A stretch of DNA of 64,000 nt from Annona cherimola (taxonomy: Eukaryota; Streptophyta; Magnoliopsida; Magnoliales; Annonaceae), in assembly GCA_030490835.1 (NCBI GenBank), contig CM059971.1, forward strand, positions 125,334,564-125,398,563. Direction: 5' to 3'. Below, one piece after another: positions 38,501-49,831 of this stretch. Under the pieces are notes generated by a model, which was not told the origin of the DNA, did no database searches, and was given only the letters and a program-made list of their open reading frames with translations. The stretch's first letter is position 1; each line of letters opens with the position of its first letter. A program made the translations under genes and the position numbers.

Positions 38501-39395
38501 CCATTGGTCAAGATAACCAGTTCAACTGCCTATCCTGGGGACATAAAGATCACATAAAACTCAACTTTTATCGGGAAAAAAAAAAAATCAACTTGTGGGC
38601 CAAACCTAGGGACGAACATAAACAGCTAATCCAGTTCCAACTTCCAACCATTCAATTATTCATTACAATCCAAACAAATCAACTGGAATTTCGCGAGATA
38701 AGTTGTCACAATTAAAACAACTCGGCTGGTATTTCGCGAAATCGCCTCTCCACCGACTGTACTTAGCCACTTACTGATGAGCATTGATCTCACATACCCG
38801 TGACTCCCATTATCAGTAAGACATAATCTTCGTCATAGTACCCAATTAAGTTTTGGTGAATTTATCAGTAATTCGCAGAAAGCAAAGGCGAGGATGGTGG
38901 AGGCCTACTTACTTGAAAACAGGTGACAGTCTGGAAACATCTGAGCTCCTGACTGAAATCCGGCAACCCGATCGTATGATGGAGGATCCTGTTGGTGCCA
39001 TAGTCATTCGAATTGGGACCGCCGACGATGCAGATGACAGGGAGATTTTCACTGTAGGCGCCAGCAATGGCGTTGATAACGCTCAGGCCACCGACAGTGA
39101 AGGTAACAACGCAGGCGCCGACGCCCCTGGCGCGGGCATATCCGTCAGCAGCGTAGCCGGCGTTGAGCTCGTTGCAGCAACCAACCAGTTTAAGCTCGGG
39201 CTCGGCTATGAGGTGATCGAGGAGCGTAAGGTTGAAGTCGCCGGGCACGGAAAAGACGTCCCGAGCGCCGACCTGGACTAACCGGCGGGCGAGGTGGCGG
39301 CCGAGCGTGCCGGCGGACTTGTGATGGGGGAGGGGAACTGGCGCGATCCTTGCCGGCGGTTGGGTACTGACATCGCCATCGACGCTGTTTTCCAT
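32565..39395 (-). CDS. PDC: Pyruvate decarboxylase, 591 aa, seven exons
   Basis: Thiamine-diphosphate enzyme that converts pyruvate to acetaldehyde and CO2 in the cytosol, the first committed step of ethanolic fermentation, typically induced by low oxygen. Exons (minus): 38913-39395, 37842-38005, 33579-34140, 33350-33438, 33104-33221, 32821-33009, 32565-32735; GT-AG borders and frame all close. Family marks: the catalytic Glu76 in [16 protein letters not shown], the paired His of RILHHTIG in exon 1, and the ThDP/Mg motif from GDGS (467-470) to NN (494-495) with [18 protein letters not shown]. Exon 1 is much more GC-rich than the rest. No targeting peptide is evident. Length is within the usual 580-610 aa. 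Intron 2 is 3701 bp and carries a hAT-type element and tandem repeats; intron 1 carries a shorter MITE. Splicing must remove all of these. Start is the only upstream ATG giving the conserved N-terminus. Confidence 0.97.
35068..35290. repeat. 62-63 bp minisatellite in PDC intron 2
   Basis: Units begin CAATTCAATTGGTTAAATCA at 35068, 35131, 35193 and 35256. Each contains AACACCATCCTTCAAAAACC or a close variant, with 3.5 copies in total. Units 1, 2 and 4 are the most alike. Confidence 0.9.
35557..37451. mobile_element. Non-autonomous hAT-type element in PDC intron 2
   Basis: A perfect 8 bp duplication CATGCCAA flanks the element (35549-35556 and 37452-37459). The left end reads ATAGGGGTGCACGTTGGG; the reverse complement of the right end reads AAGGTTGCATGTGGATTAGG, an imperfect inverted repeat. 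Arms are built of (T)GGGTTGGGTT and CCAACCCAA blocks. A second similar arm starts near 36162 (GAGTGCAACTGGGTTGGG), so the interior may be a partly duplicated or composite element. A run like a Tourist-type MITE lies near 36650-36790. No transposase frame is visible. Confidence 0.8.
37489..37628. repeat. 71 bp tandem duplication in PDC intron 2
   Basis: AAGGCATATAACCTCATCTT begins at 37489 and again at 37560. The two units differ by a few bases (GAACCCC/GATCCCC, AAAAGAG/AGAAGAG). It lies just right of the hAT-type element's TSD. Confidence 0.85.
38074..38454. mobile_element. hAT-like MITE in PDC intron 1
   Basis: Left end TAATGTTATCATGACCGG; the reverse complement of the right end is TAATATTATCAAAACTGAAC. 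GGTTCAACCGG and CAAACCGGTG blocks next to the ends relate it to 10599-11968. No exact TSD remains, so it is probably old. Confidence 0.6.
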
Positions 39396-40262
39396 CCTAT
39401 TGGATTCTCGAGACCTGTTACTTGAGAGTTTAGGAACGGGATTGCGTGCTTTTATATGGACAGGAGAAACCCGAGAAAGCGGTTCAAGGAAGCGGTGGGC
39501 GGATTTGGATGTGGGATTCCGATGGCTTCTGTGGAATGTTAAAATATGGAAGAGCCCGCAGGTGAGGACCCGAGGCGTGGACTGCAGCCCCCAAAAAAAG
39601 GTGGAACGACCGCAGCCCTCGCCACTGTTTCGTCATAAAAAGTTAAAAATCGACAAATAAAAGGAGGTTGGTGTTGGCGGAGGCCACGGAGGCCGCATCG
39701 AGACCGCGGTTGTCGCTCATCTGGAGGCTTCGTGACGCAGAACGTGTTGACTTTTGATTCATTTTTCTCTGTGAAAAAACAATTTTGGAAGTTTGACGCC
39801 AATTTTAATAAATTTTCAAAATTAAAGAGTTAATTTAAAATTTATCTACGCCACCTACCTTAATTATAAATATATTTATTAATTTTGAAATCTTTCTGAT
39901 GTGTTTGTGAAGTTAAAAAAATTTTGAATAAAAAATCTTTCAAGCAAAAATTTTTGTAATAAGAAAAAATGATATAATATAACTGGGTAATGATAAATAG
40001 TGAAGTGAATAAAGTTAAAATAAATAGTTTAGTTGTATATAAATGATTAAAAAATGTGATAATTGTATAGAAATATATAAAAATAATAATTTAAAATATA
40101 CAGTGGTTGTGGAGAGTGAAAATTTTTAAATTAAAAAATTTCAACTTTAAAATTTTTGGATAAACAAACGCACTAGTTAAGTATGTCATTAAGCTGGTTT
40201 TGCGCATTCGTAAATCACCGCATTGCTCCTAAGTAAAAAATGATATATTTTATTTATTTTAT
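39396..40262. other. PDC upstream region
   Basis: Promoter and 5' UTR of the minus-strand PDC gene up to about 39800, then AT-rich DNA with a decayed Tourist-like sequence at about 39930-40175. Frames here overlap the GC-rich leader on the opposite strand and have no family motif. Confidence 0.5.
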
Positions 40263-40796
40263 GGGATTTTTGCAAATATACCTACAAAGTTTGACCAATA
40301 TTGCACCCATGTCCTTAAGTTTGTCGATATTGCAAATATACCCACAAAGTTTTGTATGAAATTGCAAGTATGTCCCTTCTGTTTAGCGTCGTTAGAATTT
40401 TCTATAAAATAACAATAATGTCCTTTAAGTCAAGTAATACACTTTCGATTTTCTAAATATTATAGACATATTTGTTATTTTGTTATTTTATTAGATTTTT
40501 TGCAAATATGCTTATAATATTCACAAATTTTGATTTTCTAAATATGATAGAAATATTTGTTATTTTTTTATTTTATTAGGTTTTTTGCAAATATGCTTAT
40601 AATATTCACAAAAATTGTGTATTACTTAGCTTAAAGGGCACTGTCGTCATTTTACAAAAAAATTTAACAGCATCCTAACAAAAGGAACATGCTTGCAATT
40701 TTATACAAACTTTGTATGTATATTTGCAATATAAGCAAATTTAGGGACACAGACGCAATATTGGTCAAATGTTGTAAGCATATTTGCAAAAAATTC
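40263..40796. mobile_element. Palindromic MITE with long arms, 9 bp TSD
   Basis: The left arm starts GGGATTTTTGCAAATATACC and the right arm ends GCATATTTGCAAAAAATTC; the arms are inverted repeats of about 190 bp with phrases such as ACCAATATTGC and GTCCTTTAAG. A perfect 9 bp duplication TTATTTTAT flanks it (40254-40262, 40797-40805), the size typical of Mutator-like elements. Relatives lie at about 53253-53700 and 62690-63161. No coding capacity. Confidence 0.8.
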
Positions 40797-43700
40797 TTAT
40801 TTTATTTTTAACTTTTACTACCACTTGATGTAAGCGTAGAGATATTGCTCATGAATTTATAAAGAGATTTTACTTGCGATCTGATTTTTATAGAATTATT
40901 TTCGTCATTTTAAATTAACATCAACAATCATCGTATATATCAACTAATTTTTGGTATATTTGAAATTAATAGTATGCTTAATGAATATATAGAAAATTTT
41001 TGAACTTAATAATATATTTTTAATTAATGACAAATGTTGCAGGTAGATTTAAAATTAATCCAAAGTTAAAATAAAATACCAGTAAATTCAATAGACTTCA
41101 CTGGTAGAGCCCGTGTGCTCATTTTTTACAAAAAAAAAAGATAAAAAAGCTGCACCGGATAAGTCACTTTCAGCAATATGAGAGTATTTTAATAATTTAT
41201 TTTATTCATCAAACACGCTTTTTACAATTTTAGAATATCGTTTTATTTTGTTAAATTCTGCTTCAGGAGAGTTGAAGTAGCTAATACGTACCTCCCATAC
41301 AGTCATACAACACAATCACAGTACTTTAAAAAAAAATTCATGCAACAAAACGTAACAGTAAATTCAACAATAATTATTGTGTTGAATGTAGCTTATTTTT
41401 GCCAAGTTAATAAATAAATTTTGGCTACACTTAGTTATTTTGGTACTATAGATACATGAAACTTCTTTTCTATATAATCATTTCTATTTGAATATTTTAA
41501 CTATTGATGAAAATCTACTCATGTATTTAGAGCATATTGGAAACTTAAACTTTTTCACTTTTCTATTATTACTATCAATGGGTTTTATCTATAAACGTGT
41601 ATAATCGATGTAACAAAATAATTTAATATGAAATATCAATTTTTAAGTTGTATTTTTAACATCTAAACTATCTAAAATATCATTTCTATGTGGATAAATA
41701 ATTTTATAAAGTATTATTATATTATAACATATGTGTAAATGAATTTAATCATTTTTTCCCGATTTATACATGAATATATCAATTTTTGAGCAAATATACC
41801 TATGCACATATTTGATTTAAATGAAACTAAGTCTTCCCGATAAACGAATAATGTAAAATAAAATGAGTGAATTAAATTTTCTATCAAAATTTTAAAAACT
41901 TAATTTTTAAAGGGATTACGTAAATGGCTTCAATGTAATCAGTTATATAGAAGCAGGTTCCTTTAACTACAAACATAAAGTTAATTTAAAGTAATTTCGT
42001 TGTTCTAAATATTAGTATTGATGAACTCACCCAGTCCTCTTAAAAGTATCGGCTTATATTGAACACATTTTATAAGAAAGTAAAAAAAAATCGTTAAAAT
42101 ATTTTAAAAATTCAAGAAAATGAGAAATGAAATGTTGAGTAGTTATTTTATATTTTGCCTATATAAATCATTGTGTATCGACTCTTTTTTAATTTACATA
42201 GCTCGCTAGCTGTATACGGTTGTCATTTGAAGATTACGTGGCCATAGTATAAGTAAAATTATTTTGCATTATAAGTGATAAAATATTTAGTTCACAATTA
42301 CCCTAGTCTCAATTATAAAAAGAAATGAATAAATAAATTCAAAAATGTCACGAAGATATTTTAATATATTTTATAAGACAATGTATGCATTATTACGTTG
42401 GCTTGTAGCACGCGATAGAAGACATATTTATTTTTAATTTTTTTTAAAATCTGTAATATCCAAACGTATGAAATATGATGAAATTTTTCGAGAAATATGG
42501 AAACATAAAGAAAAATGTCGTAAAAAACTTAACCCTACATTCTTAAAAAATAAAATATTTTCAAAATTCAGAATAAAAATTTATAAATAAATCAAAAATA
42601 AAATATATAGCACCATTTCATTCATAAATCGAAGCTTGAACTTTGAAGACATTTGGAAATGAAAATTTTACCGTTTTTAACTTTTCCTACAAATTTTCTT
42701 CTTCTTTTATTTTTTTTTTGATTGAAAGATGAGCACCTATCCTGACAACCTCTGAGAGTGAGAGCTTTCAGAGGTAGAGAGGGTAGGGCTATCATTGTAA
42801 TAGAAAAATAATTTTTTTTTATTCGTGGCTACCTTTTTCAGCCAAATTTTAATTTGACTATTTCGTTATGAACCACAGCTAAGTCTTATATCAATTGTCG
42901 CACAAATTTTATTGCTATTTGTATCTAGAGTGTAATGTTAAATTAAACAAACAAGTCTTCACTCTAGAATCTAGGTACTTAGTGCTTATTTATGAAAAAT
43001 AAACTCATAAATCTCTTTTCCATATTCTGAAATAGCTTATTTTAGATTTCAACCTCTAGTCATTAAATTGGAGTAATATTTCAATGCATTTAGATGCAAA
43101 ACCTTTTTTATGAAAATGTTACTCTATATTTATCTAGGGAGTGTTTGATAAAGAATAAAAATGTCAAGCCAAAATTTTTCAATTTAAAACTTTCCACTCT
43201 CTTACTATTCTATTTTTTAATCATTTCTATACAATTATATATATAATTAACCTATTTATTTTAATTTTACTTTCTTTACTCCTATTATATCACATCATTT
43301 CCTTCCAATTCAAAAACTCTTAAACTAAAAGCTTTTCATACAAAAATTCTATCATTTTCCAAACACGCCATCAGTCTATTAACCAAATTTTATCATTTTT
43401 GAATATGTATCTATTTTTTATTTTTAAAAATATGAAGATTTTAATAATTTTAAATAATCTAAAAAATTCCTTTTTAAAAATAAAATATGTATACATATTT
43501 TCGAAAATAGTAAAACTTATATACAAATTAAATACATCTAGATTAACAATTTAATAAAAAAATCTATAACATTTTTTTTTCAAAAAGATAAATTTTGCAC
43601 CCGGGTATATTAAAACATGACTCATTAAATTGAAGCTTATTAAGTAAAAATTGTTGGCTCATTAAATTTAAGCTTATTAAGCGAAAATTGACATTCTCTA

Positions 43701-45065
43701 GAATCTGTATGGGGGTGTGGAGCAGTTGCCCCACTAAAATGTTAAAAATCATACTCTCATTTAAAATATCATTAATTTTGACATAATTGCTCCGGTCAGT
43801 TAACAATCTGCACCTTGCGTGGCATTGCCACTTGCCAGTTGCAACCACATCAAAGGTCCACGAAACACAACTGCGACGCAAATAGATAAAGCTTAAAAAA
43901 CAAAGCCGAATCAATGAGGCCCAACTCAAAATGTCCGGAATTTTTTTTATCTTTGTACGTGTCACCTGCCAACCACGCTATTCGGCTTTTTCCCCAGAGA
44001 ATCAAATTGGCATCTTTGCACAATTATATAGAGATACAGCGCAATCGATTCCATAACCACGTACAAAACCATTTGCCTGTTGAGGAGCCGGGATTTCTTT
44101 CCAGCGTATATTGACCCGACTCATGAGCCATGAAACGTCCAAAACAAAACGGACACCGCAGGCATAAAAAATTTAAGCTGAGGGCGTTGGAGGAACGGTG
44201 CCAGGGAAATCAAGCCTCTCGCTCTCAGCCCTTCCCACTCCCATGACCCACCCACGGATGGTGGCAGCACATGCCTGCTGCCGCCTTTTCAATAAAAAGA
44301 GGAAGAGCCTTCTTCTTCTTCTTTATCGTCTTAACAAAAAAGTGGACCTTGCGGATAACATTGGGCGGCCAGCCTCGATGTTTACCGGGTCGAGCGTCTG
44401 CAAAGACTTTGTTGGCCGGTTTTGGTAGAAGGCTGCCGAGTGCGGTCGCAAGAAACAGCTGTCACCCGCCTTTCGTTCATATTCATGTCTTTCTTGCTTG
44501 CGTCGGAAGCAAAACGGGAAATTCGCCGCCCCAGGGGTAATTGACCCTTTTTAAAATAGAGAGCATGTGCGACGCTGTACCAGTAGTTGGAATTCTTGGG
44601 TAAAACCCAAACAGATATCACAACTACCACAACCAATCCATCCCAAACCAACCCCCGCCCCCCGCCTTGCGTAAATATATTACTTAAAAAGAAGAGAAAC
44701 AGTGGATGCAAATATATAGGAGGATCACTGTTTCTGTAAATTCTGTTACGTGCGAATCATACCAACCACCAAAATTGAGAGAACAGGATTGAAATTAAAA
44801 TTATTCTTCCCCACGAGTACAGTTTAGATGATCGTTTCAAGGTGATCTAGATAAGAATCTCTTAATTGATTAAACATCTCTCATAATTTATTTTTATGCA
44901 CGGGATAAAATTCTCTACATCTCAAAGAAATTACATCAAAACACACGTAGTTCGTAAGTAAAAATGATGAATACAGGGGGAAAATGTTTCCTAATTAAAA
45001 TTAGGAACCTAAAGGAGAAAAAAAAAAGGAGAAGAATCTAAAAAAGGGATCATAGAAGGAAGAAT
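40797..45065. repeat. Intergenic with AT-rich repeats
   Basis: No gene found. A copy of the recurrent AT-rich element lies at about 41480-41960, ending near TTATATAGAAGCAGGTTCC. A Tourist-like copy lies at about 43137-43370 (GGGAGTGTTTGATAAAG to CCAAACACGCC). The part from about 43800 to 45065 is less repetitive and higher in GC; it includes the 3' flank of the TAXIMIN gene. Frames at 43564-43965 and 44198-44711 have no recognisable motif. Confidence 0.5.
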
Positions 45066-45414
45066 CTAACAAGGGATCTGAGAAGTGAACCATTCCATGA
45101 CATGGAGTGGAGCTTTGATTAGTTCCAGTGCAATCTCCACCAGCACCGTCACGCAAAGGCAACAAGGGCATATGCACGACAGCAGCAATCTGTAATTGTA
45201 ATTGGGAGAAAAGAGAATTAGGAAACGCTTGCACTCATCTGATCCAGCAAAAAGCAAAAAAGAAGAACAGTTGGAGAAGAGAAAGGCGAGGAGATATCTT
45301 AGATACGAACCCCACGATCCAAACGAAGACGCCGACGATGGAGACGAGAAGGGAGAGGAAAGCAAAGGGAAGTCCCAGCAAGAAGCCCAACGGCCTACAC
45401 TCGCAGTCGCACAT
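45066..45414 (-). CDS. TAX1: TAXIMIN-type small cysteine-rich peptide, 75 aa
   Basis: Two exons (minus): 45311-45414 and 45066-45189, with a 121 bp GT-AG intron splitting a Gly codon. The joined protein starts [19 protein letters not shown] and ends EWFTSQIPC. The features that define plant TAXIMIN peptides are all present: the [18 protein letters not shown] hydrophobic N-terminal segment, the WIVG junction, the CICPCCLC cysteine cluster, and the IPC C-terminus. Taximins are short, highly conserved signalling peptides with a hydrophobic N-terminus; reported roles include regulation of specialised metabolism and of lateral organ separation. The ATG at 45414 is used because the reading frame just upstream lacks another ATG. 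The gene is easily missed because each exon is short and an opposite-strand frame covers it. Confidence 0.9.
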
Positions 45415-46947
45415 CTTCTTCAACCGCTTCTCTCTCGCTCTCTGTTATTCTGTTTCAGGCGAGCTCTCCCCTTTGGTTTCTTTCTCATGGCTGCTGCCGA
45501 CTTCAACGCTTTTATCCACCGCGGGAGCACGCGGCTGCCCTGCGAAAACGGCCTGAATTTTGTCATGCGCAATATTGAAATATATATATATATTACAAAT
45601 AATTTAAATGAAAAACATTTTTAAAGACAATCCGGCTGCAGGGTTGCTAATTTACGAACTAATTATTTTTCTATTTTCATGAAAATATTTTTCCACGTGC
45701 ATTTAATTAAATATATCAAAATTTTAAATTTTTGGATGCATAGTATATTTATATATTTAATATATCGACGTTTTTTTAGGAGATGAAAATGACTTAAACA
45801 CCCAAAATGTTCATTTCTGAAAACTAAAAATAATAATTAAATTATAAATTTTACTTAAAAAATGATAAGCTTAGGTTAATAAGACCATTAGCCCCAATTG
45901 TACTTGATTTTTATGCCCTCGAAGCACAAAGATAATGATTCAACGATTGACGAGGAGTCGGCTTTCCTAGACCATTTAAAGTGCGAGCGCCCATTTCAAA
46001 CGCCCATGACGTTTCAACTTTCGTGAGAAGTGATTAAAACATTATCTATCCAAAGCTTGGATTCGACGAAGATGGGATAAATATGGAATAAGAATATAGA
46101 ATGAAAAAAATGTAGTCGTGTATTGGAAATGAGAAAAGGTATATTGAAATTTTTTATAAAAAAAATCATTTTTTTGAGAATAAGAAAAGTATTTTTGAAA
46201 AATAAAAGATTTAATACATCCTAATCTGATCCTTATCAAATCAGATCAATTAGGGAGGAATTAATAAATCCAAAATATTGTCCAAATGTCGACCTCGGTT
46301 GGCGCATACCTTCCACGTGCTAGCTTTTAAGGTCTTAACAAAGGAGGCAAAGAAGACAGACGTGCAAGGAACGCATAGGAAAGAAGCGTAGACGCGTCGA
46401 AGTTTCGCGTTCCCGCAGGAGAAAGGCACCTAACTCCATCGGTGTCATCCGTTGAATGTGTATGCAGTCCCTGAACAGCACAGCACTGCCTTTCCCCATG
46501 GTTCATGCTCAGGTTTTCAATCTAGACCATTAATCTAATGCACGCCTCCACGCTAGGAATATGGCAGCAACCGATCAAATGATGATCAAGGAGCGGTTGG
46601 CCTTAGACACATATTCTGAGATTCTCCAAACCCTGCCTCATTTGATTAAACAGCATTCACATATGAATGAAGGTTCAAATAATAAAATATCTAAATCAAT
46701 TGAATCACTGGTCATTCTAGACCTTACATAAAATCGACATGTATTTCTTCGCTCTTCTTTATTCAACCTATTTTTTCATAAACAGCTAAATTGGAAGCAT
46801 CCTAACCATCTTTGTTCGACATGCAACGACACTGGCAGTGTAGTTTGTAGGTGTTTGCGGATATCATACATATGCTACAAGATTACAGCACCTCACATGA
46901 GCTCACATGTGAAGATGCTCAGGCCCTCCACACGCAAGTCGACAAAA
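45415..46947. other. Intergenic between TAXIMIN and DUF455 genes
   Basis: This contains the TAXIMIN promoter (right of 45414) and the 3' flank of the DUF455 gene. A (TA)n run lies near 45582-45594. No further gene is seen; the 142-codon plus-strand frame at 45128-45556 is antisense to TAXIMIN. Confidence 0.5.
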
Positions 46948-49831
46948 TCACTGAGAATGATCATGTAAATTAGAGTTCTCTTTCTCGATGGAAACAATAC
47001 AAGCCAGCCTGTCGTAGACCTATCACAGACATAACAAACTTTTTCACAACCATAGCTACAAACTAAAAAAACTAAATCCAACCAGATTCACGTTATCCTC
47101 AAGCATACCTCTGAAAGCTTGCTCATATAACCCTGATCTGTTGAAGATCCATCATACCTGGACAAAGCATAAAAAGCAACAAGTAAAATCTCAACTCTCT
47201 AAACTGCAGTTTATGATTACGCACAACCATAATATTCATTTTCAGACCAGTCACGAGGAATTCCAGCTACGTCTCGGGCAGTATAATTGAATGGGCCCTT
47301 CAACTCTACATCAAGTTCCTTCAACAAGGCTGTGGACGATCACTTAAGTATTAAGAACACAAAAATATATATATAAATAAACAAATTTAGTTGCCAAATA
47401 TTCTCAAAATCATATGTACCCTTGAAAGTAGCGCAAGGCACACGCCCCATTTTCTGGCATACTAAGTAAAACCAAAAGACACCAACTGCCACATGAGCAA
47501 CTTCCTCATCAGCAATCTTGGCTACAATATCAGAAGTCCTGTGATCTCCAAAGCCAATCAATTTTCTAACGAGCCTAGGCCCTGCATCTAGCCCTCTGGC
47601 CTCCTATAAATTTTCACAACAAACAGAGAAGATCACAAATTGGTCAAAAATGACACAGTATTTATTGGTATGGAGTAGCCTCATGCAATCTTAGCCGGTC
47701 GTACAGGACTGTACCCAATATGAACCATGACATTCTTTTTCTCTCGGGTTTGGAGGAAACTAATTGGAACAGAAACCTTTCAAATGTCATGCGACCACAT
47801 AGAAGTAATTTCAGTGAAGCACATAAATTTTATCTAGGGAGCATAAGATGGCAACCTTCAACAACAGAACTCGCACTTTCTATAGCAACGCAGCTGTCAC
47901 TAAAGAAGTTCATATGAAGAAGTAAACAGCAGCAAAAAACAAAAACAAAAAAAAAAGAGTTAAGAATCATGAAGATTAAGTCAGGTCTCATAGAACGATC
48001 AAAAAGATATCCTGGAATCATAGCAGTCAAGGAATAGCCCTCAGTTGAAGATGAAGAGGAATCTCCTGGAATTCACTATTGAATCCATTTGGTTACAATT
48101 CTCATTACATTGCATTGTCTCTTGCTCCCCCTTATCATATCCTTATTCCTTAGCATCCAATAATAGTAACCTGACTAGCAAAGTGTAGTGTCTACATTAG
48201 GCATATTAGCTCACTGCCTAACTCCACAGCCAAAACCAGATGTTTGCCCTAGACTTGACTTTTGCCTGCACACAGGATGCCTCTATTCACAACATTCCCA
48301 TTGTTTAATCTTCTTGCTGGTGTTGATTCCTAACAAAATGAAATTGAAAGGGAGATCGACTATCCACTCTCAATGCCCCACTTTGAGTCTACTGATACAT
48401 AAAGCCATGTGCTGGTGCATTTATGGCTACGACTGAATGGTTTGTCTAGACTAAATCAATGGATGCAAACGAAACAAGAAGTGTAAAAAGCAGTCCATGC
48501 TTCAACCACAATTGGAGATTGTAAAGTGGTATGCCAGGGCCCATAATGGCATGTGAAATAATGAATGGTTAATTAAAACCATTGCACCACTGGGACTGAG
48601 TTTGAGTTTTGACAAGTGCACTTGCTACTGTGCTAGTCTAGACTAAAATGTATCCATCCAAGGGGGAGTTGTGCTCCTTGCCAACTAAAGCAAGGAACTA
48701 CCTGAACTAGTGGAATCACAGCCAAACGAGCAGCAACGCTCCCGGAGGATCTTCCACACTCCCTCCAAAGCAAATTGTGGGCAGGCATATCTCCATACCT
48801 GTTAATTGATAGAACAACAAAATTTTAGTTTGGAAAACAAGGAAATGTAACACGGTGTCCTTCAAACATTCCATCTAACGTGCTTGTTCGCGTAATCAGA
48901 TGATCCTAGTTATACAACATACCAATAAGAAGTAATCACTTAAAATATTCATTAATCCCAATGCTACAACAGCAGGAAAAGACATGTAGCAAGGTCAGCA
49001 ATGGAAATACTAGATAAGTCACCGAGAACGAGCTATGATAGAATCCTAGAAGTAAAATCTTCAGATGCATATCTTGAACAAGAAAGAGTTTCTTACTTGA
49101 ACCCGAGCTCGCCTAGCCTTTGAGAGCACCAACCAAAATGGCGGCTCTCATCGTCGGCAACGTGCGCAAAATCGGCAAAAAACTGCTCACCAAGATCTTC
49201 CTGAAAATGAGAGAATCTGACCACTGTATCCCATGCCAAATCAATAGCGTTCAGCTCCACATGTGCCAGATTATGTAGCATATAGGCATTAAGCGGGAGT
49301 CCTGAGTTTCTGGGAGCGGGTATCTCCTTAGGAGAAACCTGAATTTCGGAAAACGCTCAATGTTCTTCTAGGATTCCTGGCCCAAAATAAAATGGATTTT
49401 TTTTTAGGAAAAAAATGAAAGAAAGGGAGAGAAGAACTAACCAAAGGAGGTTTTGGGGGGCGAGAGGGGCTTTCGGGGGGACAAGAAACGCCAACGGGGA
49501 GCTTGTGGAGGCGGTACTGAGAGTAGGCGAGGTGGGAGAAGGTGGACTTGGCGAGAGGATCGGTGGTCGAGAGAATAAAAGCACCCCATTCTGCAAGGGA
49601 AGAGGGGCTGGTGGGTGTGGGAATCGGATGGCCATGGATGTTGGAACCGAGGGAAGAATATAGTTGGGGGCCTTTGGAACCCCACTTCCTGAGCTGGTTG
49701 AGGTAGCTGTCTCTCCATGATTGGAGCCCCGGCCACTGCAATTGGACGGCTGTAGATGACGCGAAGTCCCGCCTCGCCAATGGCCGCAGCAGGCAACCCC
49801 CGGGGCAGCGTCGCAGCGGGAGGGAGAACAT
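46948..49831 (-). CDS. DUF455 ferritin-like diiron protein, 371 aa, seven exons
   Basis: Exons (minus): 49442-49831, 49097-49338, 48702-48798, 47420-47603, 47248-47329, 47109-47157, 46948-47019; all GT-AG and frame-consistent. The family is marked by LAEWGAFILSTTDPLAKSTF in exon 1, PKEIPAPRNSG at the start of exon 2, RYGDMPAH-like KYGDMPAHNLLW in exon 3, and GPFN near the end. Likely metal ligands: Glu158 in AHVELNAIDLAWD, the ExxH pair Glu194/His197 in DDESRHF, Glu244 in EARGLDAGP, and Glu277/His280 in DEEVAHV. This is the pattern of ferritin-like diiron four-helix bundles. The N-terminus (MFSLPLRRCPGGC, then RRDFASS) looks like a mitochondrial presequence. The biochemical role of plant DUF455 proteins is not established, so no reaction is given. 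Intron 3 (1098 bp) is the only long one. Confidence 0.93.

Noticed and set aside
38853..39281. 142-codon plus-strand frame
   Set aside because: It is antisense to GC-rich exon 1 of PDC, which has clear family motifs on the minus strand.
17929..39395. Metabolic gene cluster of GDSL esterase, MDH and PDC
   Set aside because: These enzymes do not belong to one specialised pathway, and MDH and PDC are ordinary central-metabolism genes; adjacency alone is not evidence.
45128..45624. Two ~140-codon plus-strand frames
   Set aside because: They lie antisense to the TAXIMIN exons and intron and show no family motif.
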